A stretch of DNA of 64,000 nucleotides from Variovorax sp. Root473 (GTDB lineage: Bacteria > Pseudomonadota > Gammaproteobacteria > Burkholderiales > Burkholderiaceae_C): assembly GCF_001426505.1 (NCBI RefSeq), contig NZ_LMEV01000013.1:124001-188000 (forward strand), given 5' to 3'. This document shows positions 57,797-64,000 of the stretch, in pieces. A program made the translations under genes and the position numbers. The notes under the pieces were generated by a model. The model saw only the letters and a list, made by a program, of their open reading frames with translations, ran no database searches and was not told where the DNA came from. Position 1 is the stretch's first letter; each line of letters begins with the position of its first letter.

Positions 57797-58344
57797 TGCC
57801 GCTCGACTTCCAGGCCGAGACCCTGCTGGCCGCGCAAGATGTGCGCATCGTCTTCTTCGACATCGACGGCGTGCTGACCGACGGCGGCGTGTACTTCACC
57901 GAGCACGGCGAGACGCTCAAGCGCTTCAGCATCCTGGACGGCTACGGCCTCAAGCTGCTGCGCAAGGCCGGCATCACGCCGGCCGTGATCACCGGGCGCG
58001 ACTCCAAGCCGCTGCGCGTGCGGCTCGAGGCGCTGGGCATCGAGCACGTGCGCTACGGCACCGAAGACAAGCTGCCGGCCGCCGAGGCCATGCTGAAGCA
58101 GCTCGGCTTCACCTGGGCGCAGGCCGCCGCCATCGGCGACGACTGGCCCGACCTGCCCGTGCTGACCCACGTCGGCTTCGCGGCGGCGCCTGCCAACGCG
58201 CACGTCGAAGTGCGTGCGGTGGCGCGCTATGTCACCACCGCGCGCGGCGGCGAAGGCGCGGCGCGCGAATTCTGCGACCTGCTGTTGACGGCCTGCGGGC
58301 AGTACCGTCCGCTGCTCGACGCTGCCTTGGGCCCCCGACCATGA
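57796..58344 (+). CDS. kdsC: 3-deoxy-D-manno-octulosonate 8-phosphate phosphatase
   Basis: A 182-residue HAD-family phosphatase with DIDGVLTDG (nucleophile Asp), the second motif VITGRDS and the third GDDWPDLPV. It removes the phosphate from Kdo 8-phosphate. The start ATG overlaps the kdsD stop by one base (TGATG). Confidence 0.95.
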   Translation: MPLDFQAETLLAAQDVRIVFFDIDGVLTDGGVYFTEHGETLKRFSILDGYGLKLLRKAGITPAVITGRDSKPLRVRLEALGIEHVRYGTEDKLPAAEAMLKQLGFTWAQAAAIGDDWPDLPVLTHVGFAAAPANAHVEVRAVARYVTTARGGEGAAREFCDLLLTACGQYRPLLDAALGPRP

Positions 58345-58991
58345 GCCCGCAGCTGCGACGCGCCTGGAACCTCACGCGCGATGTGCTCGACCGCACCACC
58401 ATCTACCTGCCGATCATCCTGATGTTCGGCGTGGCGCTGGGCACCTACTGGCTGGTGCGCAATGCCCCCAAGCTGCTGGAGCCCACCGTCAAGGCCGCGC
58501 CCACACACGAGCCCGACTACTTCATGCGGGACTTCGTCATCAAGAACTTCCTGCCCAACGGCGACCTGCGCAGCGAACTGCACGGCGTCGAAGGGCGGCA
58601 CTACCCCGACACCGACACCATCGAGGTCGACCAGGTGCGCATGCGCTCGGTGTCGCCCGAGGGGCTGGTCACCCGTTCCTCTGCGAACCGCGGCTTGTCG
58701 AATTCCGACGGCAGCGAAATCCAGCTGTTCGGCAACGCAATCGTGATCCGCGACCCCGCCGTCAGCGCGAGCGGCAAGGCCACACCCCGGCTGGAGTTCC
58801 GTGGCGAGTTCCTGCACGCGTTCCTCGACACCGAGCGTGTGAAGTCGAACAAGCCGGTCACACTCATCCGCGGCAGCGACCAGTTCACCGGCGACTCGCT
58901 CGATTACGACAACCTGAGCGGCGTCGCCAACCTCACGGGGCGCGTGCGCGGCGTGCTGGTGCCATCGGCCGCGGCGGGCAAGCCGCGCTGA
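58341..58991 (+). CDS. lptC: lipopolysaccharide export protein LptC
   Basis: A 216-residue protein with one N-terminal helix (about residues 23-43, PIILMFGVALGTYWLV) and a periplasmic beta-jellyroll of the LptC family (DYFMRDFVIKNFLPNGDL, LRSELHGVEGRHYPDTDTIEVDQVRM). It links LptBFG to LptA for lipopolysaccharide transport. The start overlaps the kdsC stop by four bases. lptA/lptB are usually downstream; here an SDR gene follows, so they may be elsewhere or beyond. Confidence 0.93.
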   Translation: MSPQLRRAWNLTRDVLDRTTIYLPIILMFGVALGTYWLVRNAPKLLEPTVKAAPTHEPDYFMRDFVIKNFLPNGDLRSELHGVEGRHYPDTDTIEVDQVRMRSVSPEGLVTRSSANRGLSNSDGSEIQLFGNAIVIRDPAVSASGKATPRLEFRGEFLHAFLDTERVKSNKPVTLIRGSDQFTGDSLDYDNLSGVANLTGRVRGVLVPSAAAGKPR

Positions 58992-59034
58992 GCGGCCCGG
59001 CACAAGAACAAACTTTCCGGGAGACGATCAACGC

Positions 59035-59820
59035 ATGACCGCCGCCGCACCGCTCGTCTTCATCACCGGTGCTTCCAGCGGCATCGGCCAGGCCTTGGCC
59101 GCCTCTTTCTATGACGCGGGTTACCGGCTGGCGCTGGTGGCGCGTCGCACGGCAGAGATCGAGACCTGGGCCACGGGCCGCCAACTCGACGCAGGCCGCT
59201 ACCAGGTCTACGGCGCCGACGTGGCGGACACCGACAGCATCGTGGCCGCCGGTGCCGACAGCATCGCGCGCCAGGGCGTGCCCGACGTGGTGATCGCCAA
59301 CGCCGGCATCAGCATCGGCATCGACACGGCCGATCGCTCGGACCTCGACGTGCTGGCGCGCACCTTCGCCGTCAACAACGTGGGGCTGGCCGCCACCTTC
59401 CATCCGTTCGTGCAGGCCATGGTGCAGCGCGGCAGCGGGCGGCTCGTGGGCATCGGCAGCGTCGCCGCCATCCGCGGGCTGCCGGGGCATGGCGCCTACT
59501 GTGCGAGCAAGGCCGGCGTGGTGGCGTACTGCGAGAGCCTGCGCGGGGAACTGCGCAACAGCGGCGTGAAGGTTGTCACGCTGTGCCCGGGCTACATCGA
59601 CACGCCGCTGACGCAGGGCAACCGCTACGGCATGCCCTTTCTCATGCAGCCCGAAGACTTCGCGGCCCAGGCGCTGCGCGCCATCGAGGCCGGCACCAGC
59701 TACCGCGTGATTCCGTGGCAGATGGGCGTGGTCGCCAAGGTCATGCGCCTGCTGCCCAACGCCGTGCTCGATCGCGCGGTGCAGGGCCGGGCGCGCAAGA
59801 AGCGCAGCGGCGAAGCCTGA
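59035..59820 (+). CDS. short-chain dehydrogenase/reductase
   Basis: A 261-residue Rossmann-fold oxidoreductase with GASSGIGQALA (nucleotide binding), NAG in VVIANAGISIG, and the catalytic Ser/Tyr/Lys set in IGSVAAIRGLPGHGAYCASKAGV (Y and K present). The substrate is unknown. It follows lptC by 43 bp and may be read with the kdsD operon. Confidence 0.88.
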   Translation: MTAAAPLVFITGASSGIGQALAASFYDAGYRLALVARRTAEIETWATGRQLDAGRYQVYGADVADTDSIVAAGADSIARQGVPDVVIANAGISIGIDTADRSDLDVLARTFAVNNVGLAATFHPFVQAMVQRGSGRLVGIGSVAAIRGLPGHGAYCASKAGVVAYCESLRGELRNSGVKVVTLCPGYIDTPLTQGNRYGMPFLMQPEDFAAQALRAIEAGTSYRVIPWQMGVVAKVMRLLPNAVLDRAVQGRARKKRSGEA

Positions 59821-59863
59821 GCGTCATTGCCGATTGCACAGCGGGCACAGCGCGCAGGCAAAG

Positions 59864-59888
59864 AAAAAGGCTCCCGAGGGAGCCTTTT
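59864..59888. terminator. bidirectional terminator between the SDR and RRM genes
   Basis: An AAAAAGGCTCCC / GGGAGCCTTTT perfect stem with T-run on the plus strand and, read leftward, a T-run after the RRM gene. The two genes converge here. Confidence 0.85.
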
Positions 59889-59929
59889 GTGTTTGTGTGC
59901 CGTGAGGCACGCGAAGGAGTGAACGGGGT

Positions 59930-60472
59930 TCAGTATCCACCGTTGCCGCCGCCGTAGCCGCCACCGCCGCTGCGACCACCGCCGCCACCGCCACGGGGAC
60001 CTGCGCCGTAGGGGCTGCGGAAACCGCCATCGCCACCACCGCCGCCGCCACCCGAACGACCACCGCCGCCACCGTAGCCGCCGTAGCCGCCGCCACCGCC
60101 GGAGCGGCCACCGCCGCCACCACCGTAGCCGCCACCACCGCCGCCGTAGCCTCCGCCACCACCGCCGCCATAACCACCACCACCGCCGTAGCCGCCACCG
60201 CCGCTGCGGGGCGGACGTGCTTCCATGGGACGTGCCTCGTTGACGACAACGCTGCGACCACCCAGGGGCTGGCCGTTCATGCCGTTGATGGCGGCCTGTG
60301 CTTCCGCGTCACTGCCCATCTCGACAAAGCCGAAGCCCTTCGAGCGACCGGTGTCGCGCTCCATCATGACCTTGGCGCTGGTCACTGCGCCGAACTGGCC
60401 AAAGGCCTGTTCGAGATCACCGTCGCGCACCGAGTAAGGCAGGTTGCCGACGTAGAGTTTGTTGCCCATCAA
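59930..60472 (-). CDS. RNA-binding protein: one RRM plus glycine-rich tail
   Basis: A 180-residue protein. Residues 5-82 are one RRM with RNP2 LYVGNL and RNP1 KGFGFVEM. The remaining ~95 residues are glycine-rich repeats (GGGGYGG and GGGGRSGG types) with almost no other residues. The layout matches bacterial glycine-rich RNA-binding proteins, which are often cold-induced RNA chaperones. The tail is highly repetitive on DNA and prone to slippage. The 5' region (60473-60720) is long, as in cold-shock genes. The start could also be MGNK (60469). Confidence 0.9.
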   Translation of the reverse strand: MMGNKLYVGNLPYSVRDGDLEQAFGQFGAVTSAKVMMERDTGRSKGFGFVEMGSDAEAQAAINGMNGQPLGGRSVVVNEARPMEARPPRSGGGGYGGGGGYGGGGGGGYGGGGGGYGGGGGGRSGGGGGYGGYGGGGGRSGGGGGGGDGGFRSPYGAGPRGGGGGGRSGGGGYGGGNGGY

Positions 60473-60733
60473 GGGACTCCTATAAACACATCAAGAAAAG
60501 CGATGGAGTCCCGAAAGCATCACTCAAACGAGAGCCGCCGAGCCGCGCGAAACTGACCGATCACCGAAGTGCTCCCGCCCAAAATCAAGAGGGATGCTCG
60601 TGCATTATGGGTGAAATATCAAAAAAGCAAGCATGAATTTGCGTCTTGAGGTAGCGACTTTTGAAACCGATGGAAGTTAGCGCACGCCTACATATTTGAG
60701 CCGGGGAAATTGACGATGCGGCTACAATTTGCA

Positions 60734-60848
60734 GGTCATTGGGGAGTAGCCGCCTTCCGCTTGCGAGAAGGGCCCGCGTCAACAGACTTGTCCTTGCCCC
60801 ACGAGGACATGGCGCGTGCAGTGAACACACCTGGCGAGACCTTTGACC
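60734..60848 (+). ncRNA. yybP-ykoY family manganese riboswitch
   Basis: It has the conserved L1 segment GGGGAGTAG at 60741-60749 and the distal GGCGAGACCTTTG at 60833-60845, with GTCAACA between, as in yybP-ykoY RNAs. The closing P1 stem pairs GGTCA (60734-60738) with TGACC (60844-60848). It lies directly upstream of a UPF0016 gene, a known regulon member. The ligand is inferred from the family, not tested. Confidence 0.87.
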
Positions 60849-60910
60849 GCACAACTTCGGGAATATGGCCGAAGGTGTTGTGCGGTCAATTGCGTCCTTC
60901 GGCCCAAGGA
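60843..60910 (+). promoter_or_regulatory. expression platform of the manganese riboswitch
   Basis: A 13-bp hairpin, TTGACCGCACAAC (60843-60855) with GTTGTGCGGTCAA (60877-60889), shares its TGACC with the riboswitch P1 stem, so the two are mutually exclusive. Next, TCCTT (60895-60899) can pair with AAGGA (60906-60910), which includes the likely ribosome binding site. Control is probably translational. Confidence 0.7.
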
Positions 60911-60924
60911 ACCCCACATCCATC

Positions 60925-61488
60925 ATGGAAGCTTTTCTCGTTGCAACGGGCGTGGTCGCGCTCGCCGAAATGGGCGACAAGACCCAACTCCTGGCCCTTC
61001 TTCTGGCCGCGCGCTTCAGGAAACCCTGGCCGATCGTGCTCGGCATTTTTGTTGCCACGGTCATCAACCACGCGCTGGCCGGCGCGGTCGGCAACTACAT
61101 CACGCGCTGGCTCGGCCCGGAGGTGCTGCGCTGGATTCTGGGCGGCTCGTTCATCGCGATGGCCGTCTGGATGCTGATTCCCGACAAGCTTGACGAAGAC
61201 GACGCCCCCGGCGTCTCGAAGTTCGGCGTCTTCGGCACCACGGTGATCGCCTTCTTCCTGGCCGAGATGGGCGACAAGACCCAGATCGCCACCGTCATGC
61301 TGGCCGCCCGCTTCACGCAGGACTACGCCTGGGTCGTCGTGGGCACCACGCTGGGCATGATGCTGGCCAATGCGCCGGTCGTGTGGCTGGGCGACAAGAT
61401 CGTGCGGCGCGTGCCGATCAAGCTCGTGCACGGCATCTCGGCGGCGATCTTCCTGGTGCTGGGTGGCATCATGATCATTGGCTGGTAG
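60925..61488 (+). CDS. mneA: UPF0016 (GDT1/TMEM165-family) manganese exporter
   Basis: A 187-residue membrane protein with six helices and two family motifs EMGDKTQ (MEAFLVATGVVALAEMGDKTQLL and EMGDKTQIATVMLAARF). The Vibrio relative exports Mn2+. A manganese riboswitch in the leader supports the metal. The start MEAF is chosen because it is family-like and follows the ribosome binding site; a longer frame starts inside the riboswitch platform. The repeat copy 4 follows. Confidence 0.92.
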   Translation: MEAFLVATGVVALAEMGDKTQLLALLLAARFRKPWPIVLGIFVATVINHALAGAVGNYITRWLGPEVLRWILGGSFIAMAVWMLIPDKLDEDDAPGVSKFGVFGTTVIAFFLAEMGDKTQIATVMLAARFTQDYAWVVVGTTLGMMLANAPVVWLGDKIVRRVPIKLVHGISAAIFLVLGGIMIIGW

Positions 61489-61512
61489 GAAAAGAAGGAA
61501 GAATCCCTTCCA

Positions 61513-61602
61513 GAAACACCGCGGAACCGGCTTTGCCGGGCCGCAGGTGTTGCCCCCGAAGGGGGTTGGAGAAGCGACACGAAGTGCGCGCAGCCTGGGG
61601 GA
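61513..61602 (+). repeat. dispersed ~100-bp intergenic repeat, copy 4
   Basis: It carries ACCGCGGAACCGGC, a shortened CCCCCGAAGGGGG palindrome, GCGACACGAAGTGCGCG and AGCCTGGGGG. It ends where the -10 element of metX (TATACT at 61603-61608) starts, so it supplies the upstream promoter half. Confidence 0.87.
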
Positions 61603-61608
61603 TATACT
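61603..61608 (+). promoter_or_regulatory. probable -10 element of metX
   Basis: TATACT lies 4-7 bases before the riboswitch start at about 61615. No good -35 is seen; the sequence upstream is the repeat copy 4. Confidence 0.5.
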
Positions 61609-61612
61609 CGAT

Positions 61613-61664
61613 CTGCGCCGATTTGCTTCAGCTTGCGGGCGCTTTATAAATTCTGCTAAAGACG
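61613..61664 (+). ncRNA. SAM-II riboswitch of metX-metW
   Basis: The layout GCGCC (61615-61619), a GATTTGCTTCAGCTTGC loop region, GGCGC (61638-61642), then TTTATAAATTCTGCTAAAGA is the SAM-II pattern: P1 stem, U-rich loop, and the conserved GCTAAA 3' segment that forms the pseudoknot. It precedes metX, the usual SAM-II target. SAM binding is inferred from the family. Confidence 0.85.
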
Positions 61665-61671
61665 GCTGCCG

Positions 61672-61705
61672 AACCCGGCTCGTTTTTGGCGAGGCCGGGT
61701 TTTTT
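61672..61705 (+). terminator. terminator/attenuator in the metX leader
   Basis: AACCCGGC-TCG / CGA-GGCCGGGTT stem with a T-rich loop and a TTTTTT run, six bases before the metX ATG and eight bases after the SAM-II riboswitch. It could end transcription when SAM is bound. Confidence 0.78.
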
Positions 61706-61710
61706 CATTC

Positions 61711-62952
61711 ATGTCGTCGCCATCACCTTTGGTCGTCACCCCGCAGTCGATGCAGTTCGCAGGCCCGCTGGCCCTGCGCAGCGGCGCCTCGATCAGTGGC
61801 TACACGCTCGCCTACGAAACCTACGGCACGCTCAACGCCGAGCGCAGCAACGCGGTGCTGGTGTGCCATGCGCTCAACGCCTCGCACCACGTCGCGGGCG
61901 TGTACGAAGGCCAGTCCCGCTCCGAGGGCTGGTGGGACAACATGGTGGGGCCGGGCAAGCCGCTGGACACCGACCGCTTCTTCGTGATCGGCGTCAACAA
62001 CCTCGGCTCCTGCTTCGGCTCGACCGGGCCGATGCACGTGAACCCCGCCACCGGCCGCGTCTACGGCGCCGACTTCCCGGTCGTCACGGTCGAAGACTGG
62101 GTCGACGCCCAGGCCGCGCTGCTCGATGCGCTTGGCATCCAGACGCTCGCAGCCGTGATGGGCGGCAGCCTCGGCGGCATGCAGGCGCTGTCGTGGACGC
62201 TGCAGTACCCCGACCGCGTGCGGCACGCCGTGGTGGTGGCCAGCGCGCCCAACCTCACGGCAGAGAACATCGCCTTCAACGAGGTGGCGCGCCGCGCCAT
62301 CGTGACCGACCCCGACTTCCACGGCGGCCACTTCTACGAATACGGCGTGGTGCCCAAGCGCGGCCTGCGCATCGCGCGAATGATCGGCCACATCACCTAC
62401 CTGAGCGACGACGTGATGAACGCCAAGTTCGGGCGCATCCTGCGCAGCGCCGTCGAGGGCGAGGTGGCGGGGCTCGACTACCGCTACTCCACGCAGGACA
62501 TCGAGTTCCAGATCGAAAGCTACCTGCGCTACCAGGGCGACAAGTTCAGCGAGTACTTCGACGCCAACACCTACCTGCTGATCACCCGCGCGCTCGACTA
62601 CTTCGACCCCGCGCGCCACCACGGCGGCCAGCTCAGCACCGCGCTCGCGCAGGCCACGGCCAAGTTCCTGCTCGTGAGCTTCAAGACCGACTGGCGCTTC
62701 TCGCCCGCGCGCAGCCGCGAGATCGTGAAGGCGCTGCTCGACAACCGCCGCAACGTGAGCTACGCCGAGATCGATGCGCCGCACGGCCACGACGCCTTCC
62801 TGCTCGACGACGTGCGCTACATGGGCGTGGTGCGCTCGTATTTCGAACGCGTTGCCAAGGAACTGAGCGCCGCCGGGCCGCCCCAAGGCGCGGGCCCCCG
62901 GGGGGGTGGCGAAGCACACGAAGTGGCAAGCCTGGGGGGGACTGTTGCATGA
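61711..62952 (+). CDS. metX: homoserine O-acyltransferase MetX
   Basis: A 413-residue alpha/beta hydrolase of the MetX family. Nucleophile elbow [10 protein letters not shown] near residue 151, plus the segments [41 protein letters not shown] and a C-terminal Asp/His pair ([22 protein letters not shown]). It acylates homoserine (acetyl or succinyl) for methionine. The last ~27 residues, rich in Gly/Pro/Ala, are encoded by a copy of the dispersed repeat. The start MSSPSPLV is likely, with another Met at MQFAG. Confidence 0.94.
   Translation: MSSPSPLVVTPQSMQFAGPLALRSGASISGYTLAYETYGTLNAERSNAVLVCHALNASHHVAGVYEGQSRSEGWWDNMVGPGKPLDTDRFFVIGVNNLGSCFGSTGPMHVNPATGRVYGADFPVVTVEDWVDAQAALLDALGIQTLAAVMGGSLGGMQALSWTLQYPDRVRHAVVVASAPNLTAENIAFNEVARRAIVTDPDFHGGHFYEYGVVPKRGLRIARMIGHITYLSDDVMNAKFGRILRSAVEGEVAGLDYRYSTQDIEFQIESYLRYQGDKFSEYFDANTYLLITRALDYFDPARHHGGQLSTALAQATAKFLLVSFKTDWRFSPARSREIVKALLDNRRNVSYAEIDAPHGHDAFLLDDVRYMGVVRSYFERVAKELSAAGPPQGAGPRGGGEAHEVASLGGTVA
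62873..62945 (+). repeat. dispersed intergenic repeat, copy 5, fused into the metX 3' end
   Basis: This partial, diverged copy has GCCGGGCCGCC, a G/C-rich palindrome, AAGCACACGAAGTGGC and AAGCCTGGGGGGG. It encodes the C-terminal tail of MetX, and its terminal G-run (62934-62940) serves as the likely ribosome binding site of metW. Confidence 0.75.
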
Positions 62953-63536
62953 GCGACCTCGCACACCAACGACTGATCGCCGAGCTCGTGCCTCAGGGCT
63001 CGCGCGTGCTCGACCTCGGCTGCGGCGATGGCAGCCTGCTCGACCTCCTGCAGCGCGAGCGCGGCTGCACCGGCTACGGGGTGGAGATCGCCGACGGCAA
63101 CGTGCTGCAATGCATCCGCCGCGGCGTCGACGTGATCCAGCTCAACCTCGACGAAGGCCTGGCGATGTTCGACGACGCCACCTTCGACGTGGTGCTGCAG
63201 ATCGACACGCTGCAGCACCTGCGCAATGCCGAGGTCATGCTGCGCGAGACCGCGCGCGTGGGCCGCTTCGGCATCGTTGCCTTTCCCAACTTCGCGCACT
63301 GGCCCAACCGCCTGAGCGTGGCGCGCGGGCGCATGCCCGTGACGCGCCGCCTGCCCTACCAGTGGTACGACACGCCCAACATCCGCGTCGGCACCTACAA
63401 GGACTTCGAAGTGCTGGCTGGCAAGAACAACCTGCGCGTGCTCGACGCCTTCGGCCTGCAGAACGGCCGCGACGTGCGCTGGCTGCCCAACGCGCGCGCC
63501 AGCACGGCGGTGTTCAAGTTCGAGCGGGGCGGCTGA
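62949..63536 (+). CDS. metW: methionine biosynthesis protein MetW
   Basis: A 195-residue methyltransferase-fold protein ([20 protein letters not shown]-binding). It is always linked to metX in proteobacteria, and the two are thought to act together in homoserine acylation. It overlaps the metX stop by four bases (ATGA). The preceding G-run ribosome binding site comes from repeat copy 5. Confidence 0.95.
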   Translation: MSDLAHQRLIAELVPQGSRVLDLGCGDGSLLDLLQRERGCTGYGVEIADGNVLQCIRRGVDVIQLNLDEGLAMFDDATFDVVLQIDTLQHLRNAEVMLRETARVGRFGIVAFPNFAHWPNRLSVARGRMPVTRRLPYQWYDTPNIRVGTYKDFEVLAGKNNLRVLDAFGLQNGRDVRWLPNARASTAVFKFERGG

Positions 63537-63573
63537 GCACGCCGCCCTTGCACCGCACGGACATCGGGTCGGA

Positions 63574-64000
63574 ATGAGCTTCACGCTCGCGCAGCCGGTT
63601 CACAGCGAACTGCTCATCAAGAAAAGCCGCTTCATCGGCTGCGTGCAGCCGGTGCCCGACCGCGCGGCGGCGCTGTCGGTGGTGGCCTCGCTGCGCGCCG
63701 AACATCCTGCGGCCGCGCACGTGTGCTGGGCGCTGATGGCCGGCGGCCAGTCAGCCGCGAACGACGATGGCGAACCTGGCGGCACGGCCGGACGCCCGAT
63801 GCTCGAAGTGCTGCGTCACCAGCAGGTCGAAGGTGTGCTGGCCACCGTGGTGCGCTACTTCGGCGGCGTGAAGCTCGGCGCCGGCGGTCTCGTGCGGGCC
63901 TACACCGATGCCGTGGCGCAGGCCCTGCTCGGTGCCACGCTGGTACCGCTCGTGCGGCAACGCAGCCTGCAATGTGCCGTGCCCTACGCGCTCGAGGGCC
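63574..64000 (+). CDS. YigZ/IMPACT family protein (5' part, cut by the right edge)
   Basis: About 142 residues of a YigZ-family protein: FTLAQPVHSELLIKKSRFIGCVQPV, GEPGGTAGRPMLEVL and YFGGVKLGAGGLVRAYTDA are the typical motifs of the N-terminal UPF0029 domain. The gene lies 37 bp after metW and continues beyond the window. The role is unknown. Confidence 0.9.
   Translation, partial: MSFTLAQPVHSELLIKKSRFIGCVQPVPDRAAALSVVASLRAEHPAAAHVCWALMAGGQSAANDDGEPGGTAGRPMLEVLRHQQVEGVLATVVRYFGGVKLGAGGLVRAYTDAVAQALLGATLVPLVRQRSLQCAVPYALEG

Larger units (their letters stand above)
60473..60924. other. 452-bp regulatory intergenic region
   Basis: No gene is supported. The left part (60473-60720) is the likely promoter and leader of the leftward RRM gene; it is AT-richer and contains no clear box I can name. 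The right part holds the promoter (TACAAT at 60723-60728), the manganese riboswitch and its expression platform of the UPF0016 gene. Confidence 0.7.

Noticed and set aside
59935..60215. CRISPR-like or microsatellite array of GCC/ACC units
   Set aside because: It is the coding sequence of the glycine-rich tail of the RRM protein; no spacers or cas genes.

Overview
The window is a stretch of about 64 kb from a high-GC betaproteobacterial chromosome, most like Variovorax or a close relative (Comamonadaceae, Burkholderiales). This rests on protein wording, the metX-metW pair, the conserved replication-gene block dnaA/dnaN/gyrB facing rpmH/rnpA/yidD/yidC/mnmE, and the typical dense, overlapping gene packing. 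No species name can be proved from the sequence alone. No rRNA, tRNA, CRISPR array, prophage or complete insertion sequence was seen.

Layout. 1-7.4 kb: the 5' part of mnmG (leftward), a transglutaminase-like protein, a small UPF0391 membrane protein, a glutathione S-transferase, an enoyl-CoA hydratase/AtuA-like pair, an old-yellow-enzyme reductase and a RidA protein. 7.4-15.9 kb: a truncated acetyltransferase remnant, a TctDE-type two-component system, a compact hydrolase-ACP-ketosynthase operon, an acetyltransferase, and the copper module copA <-> copZ-cueR. 16-26 kb: a TerB-like protein, a 570-bp gene-free region with the marks of a replication origin (two perfect DnaA boxes, a run of four DnaA-trios, AT-rich flank), then creB-creC, an unknown membrane-anchored protein, PBP1A (mrcA), a membrane-anchored NagZ-like glycosidase and creD. 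26-31 kb: a cell-surface sorting module reading away from creD, made of a VIT/VWA protein with a PEP-CTERM-like tail, its own exosortase, an EpsI-like partner and a GT51 glycosyltransferase. A perfect CreB-type box lies in the shared creD/VIT-VWA intergenic region.

31-43 kb: acetyltransferase, pirin, NAD(P)H-dependent oxidoreductase, a Spy/CpxP-like periplasmic protein, a DUF4148-like secreted protein, an operon equivalent to E. coli ybhP-clsB-ybhN, a phasin-like protein, a membrane metallophosphoesterase, two paralogous secreted proteins and an orphan ABC solute-binding protein. 43-53 kb: gyrB, dnaN and dnaA leftward; rpmH, rnpA, yidD, yidC and mnmE rightward. 53-64 kb: a cyclic-nucleotide-binding-fold protein, a zinc-ribbon membrane protein, a Kef-type antiporter, kdsD-kdsC-lptC (lipopolysaccharide), an SDR, a glycine-rich RRM protein, a manganese-riboswitch-controlled UPF0016 exporter, a SAM-II-riboswitch-controlled metX-metW, and the start of a YigZ-family gene.

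The most interesting reading is that 17.5-31 kb forms a peptidoglycan-stress neighbourhood. CreBC, CreD, PBP1A, NagZ and a GT51 enzyme sit beside a one-target exosortase system, and a perfect TTCAC-N6-TTCAC site ties CreB to the divergent creD and VIT-VWA promoters. A second theme is a dispersed ~100-bp intergenic repeat (five copies). Its G-rich end supplies the Shine-Dalgarno-like sequence of creC and metW, and one copy has become the C-terminal tail of MetX.
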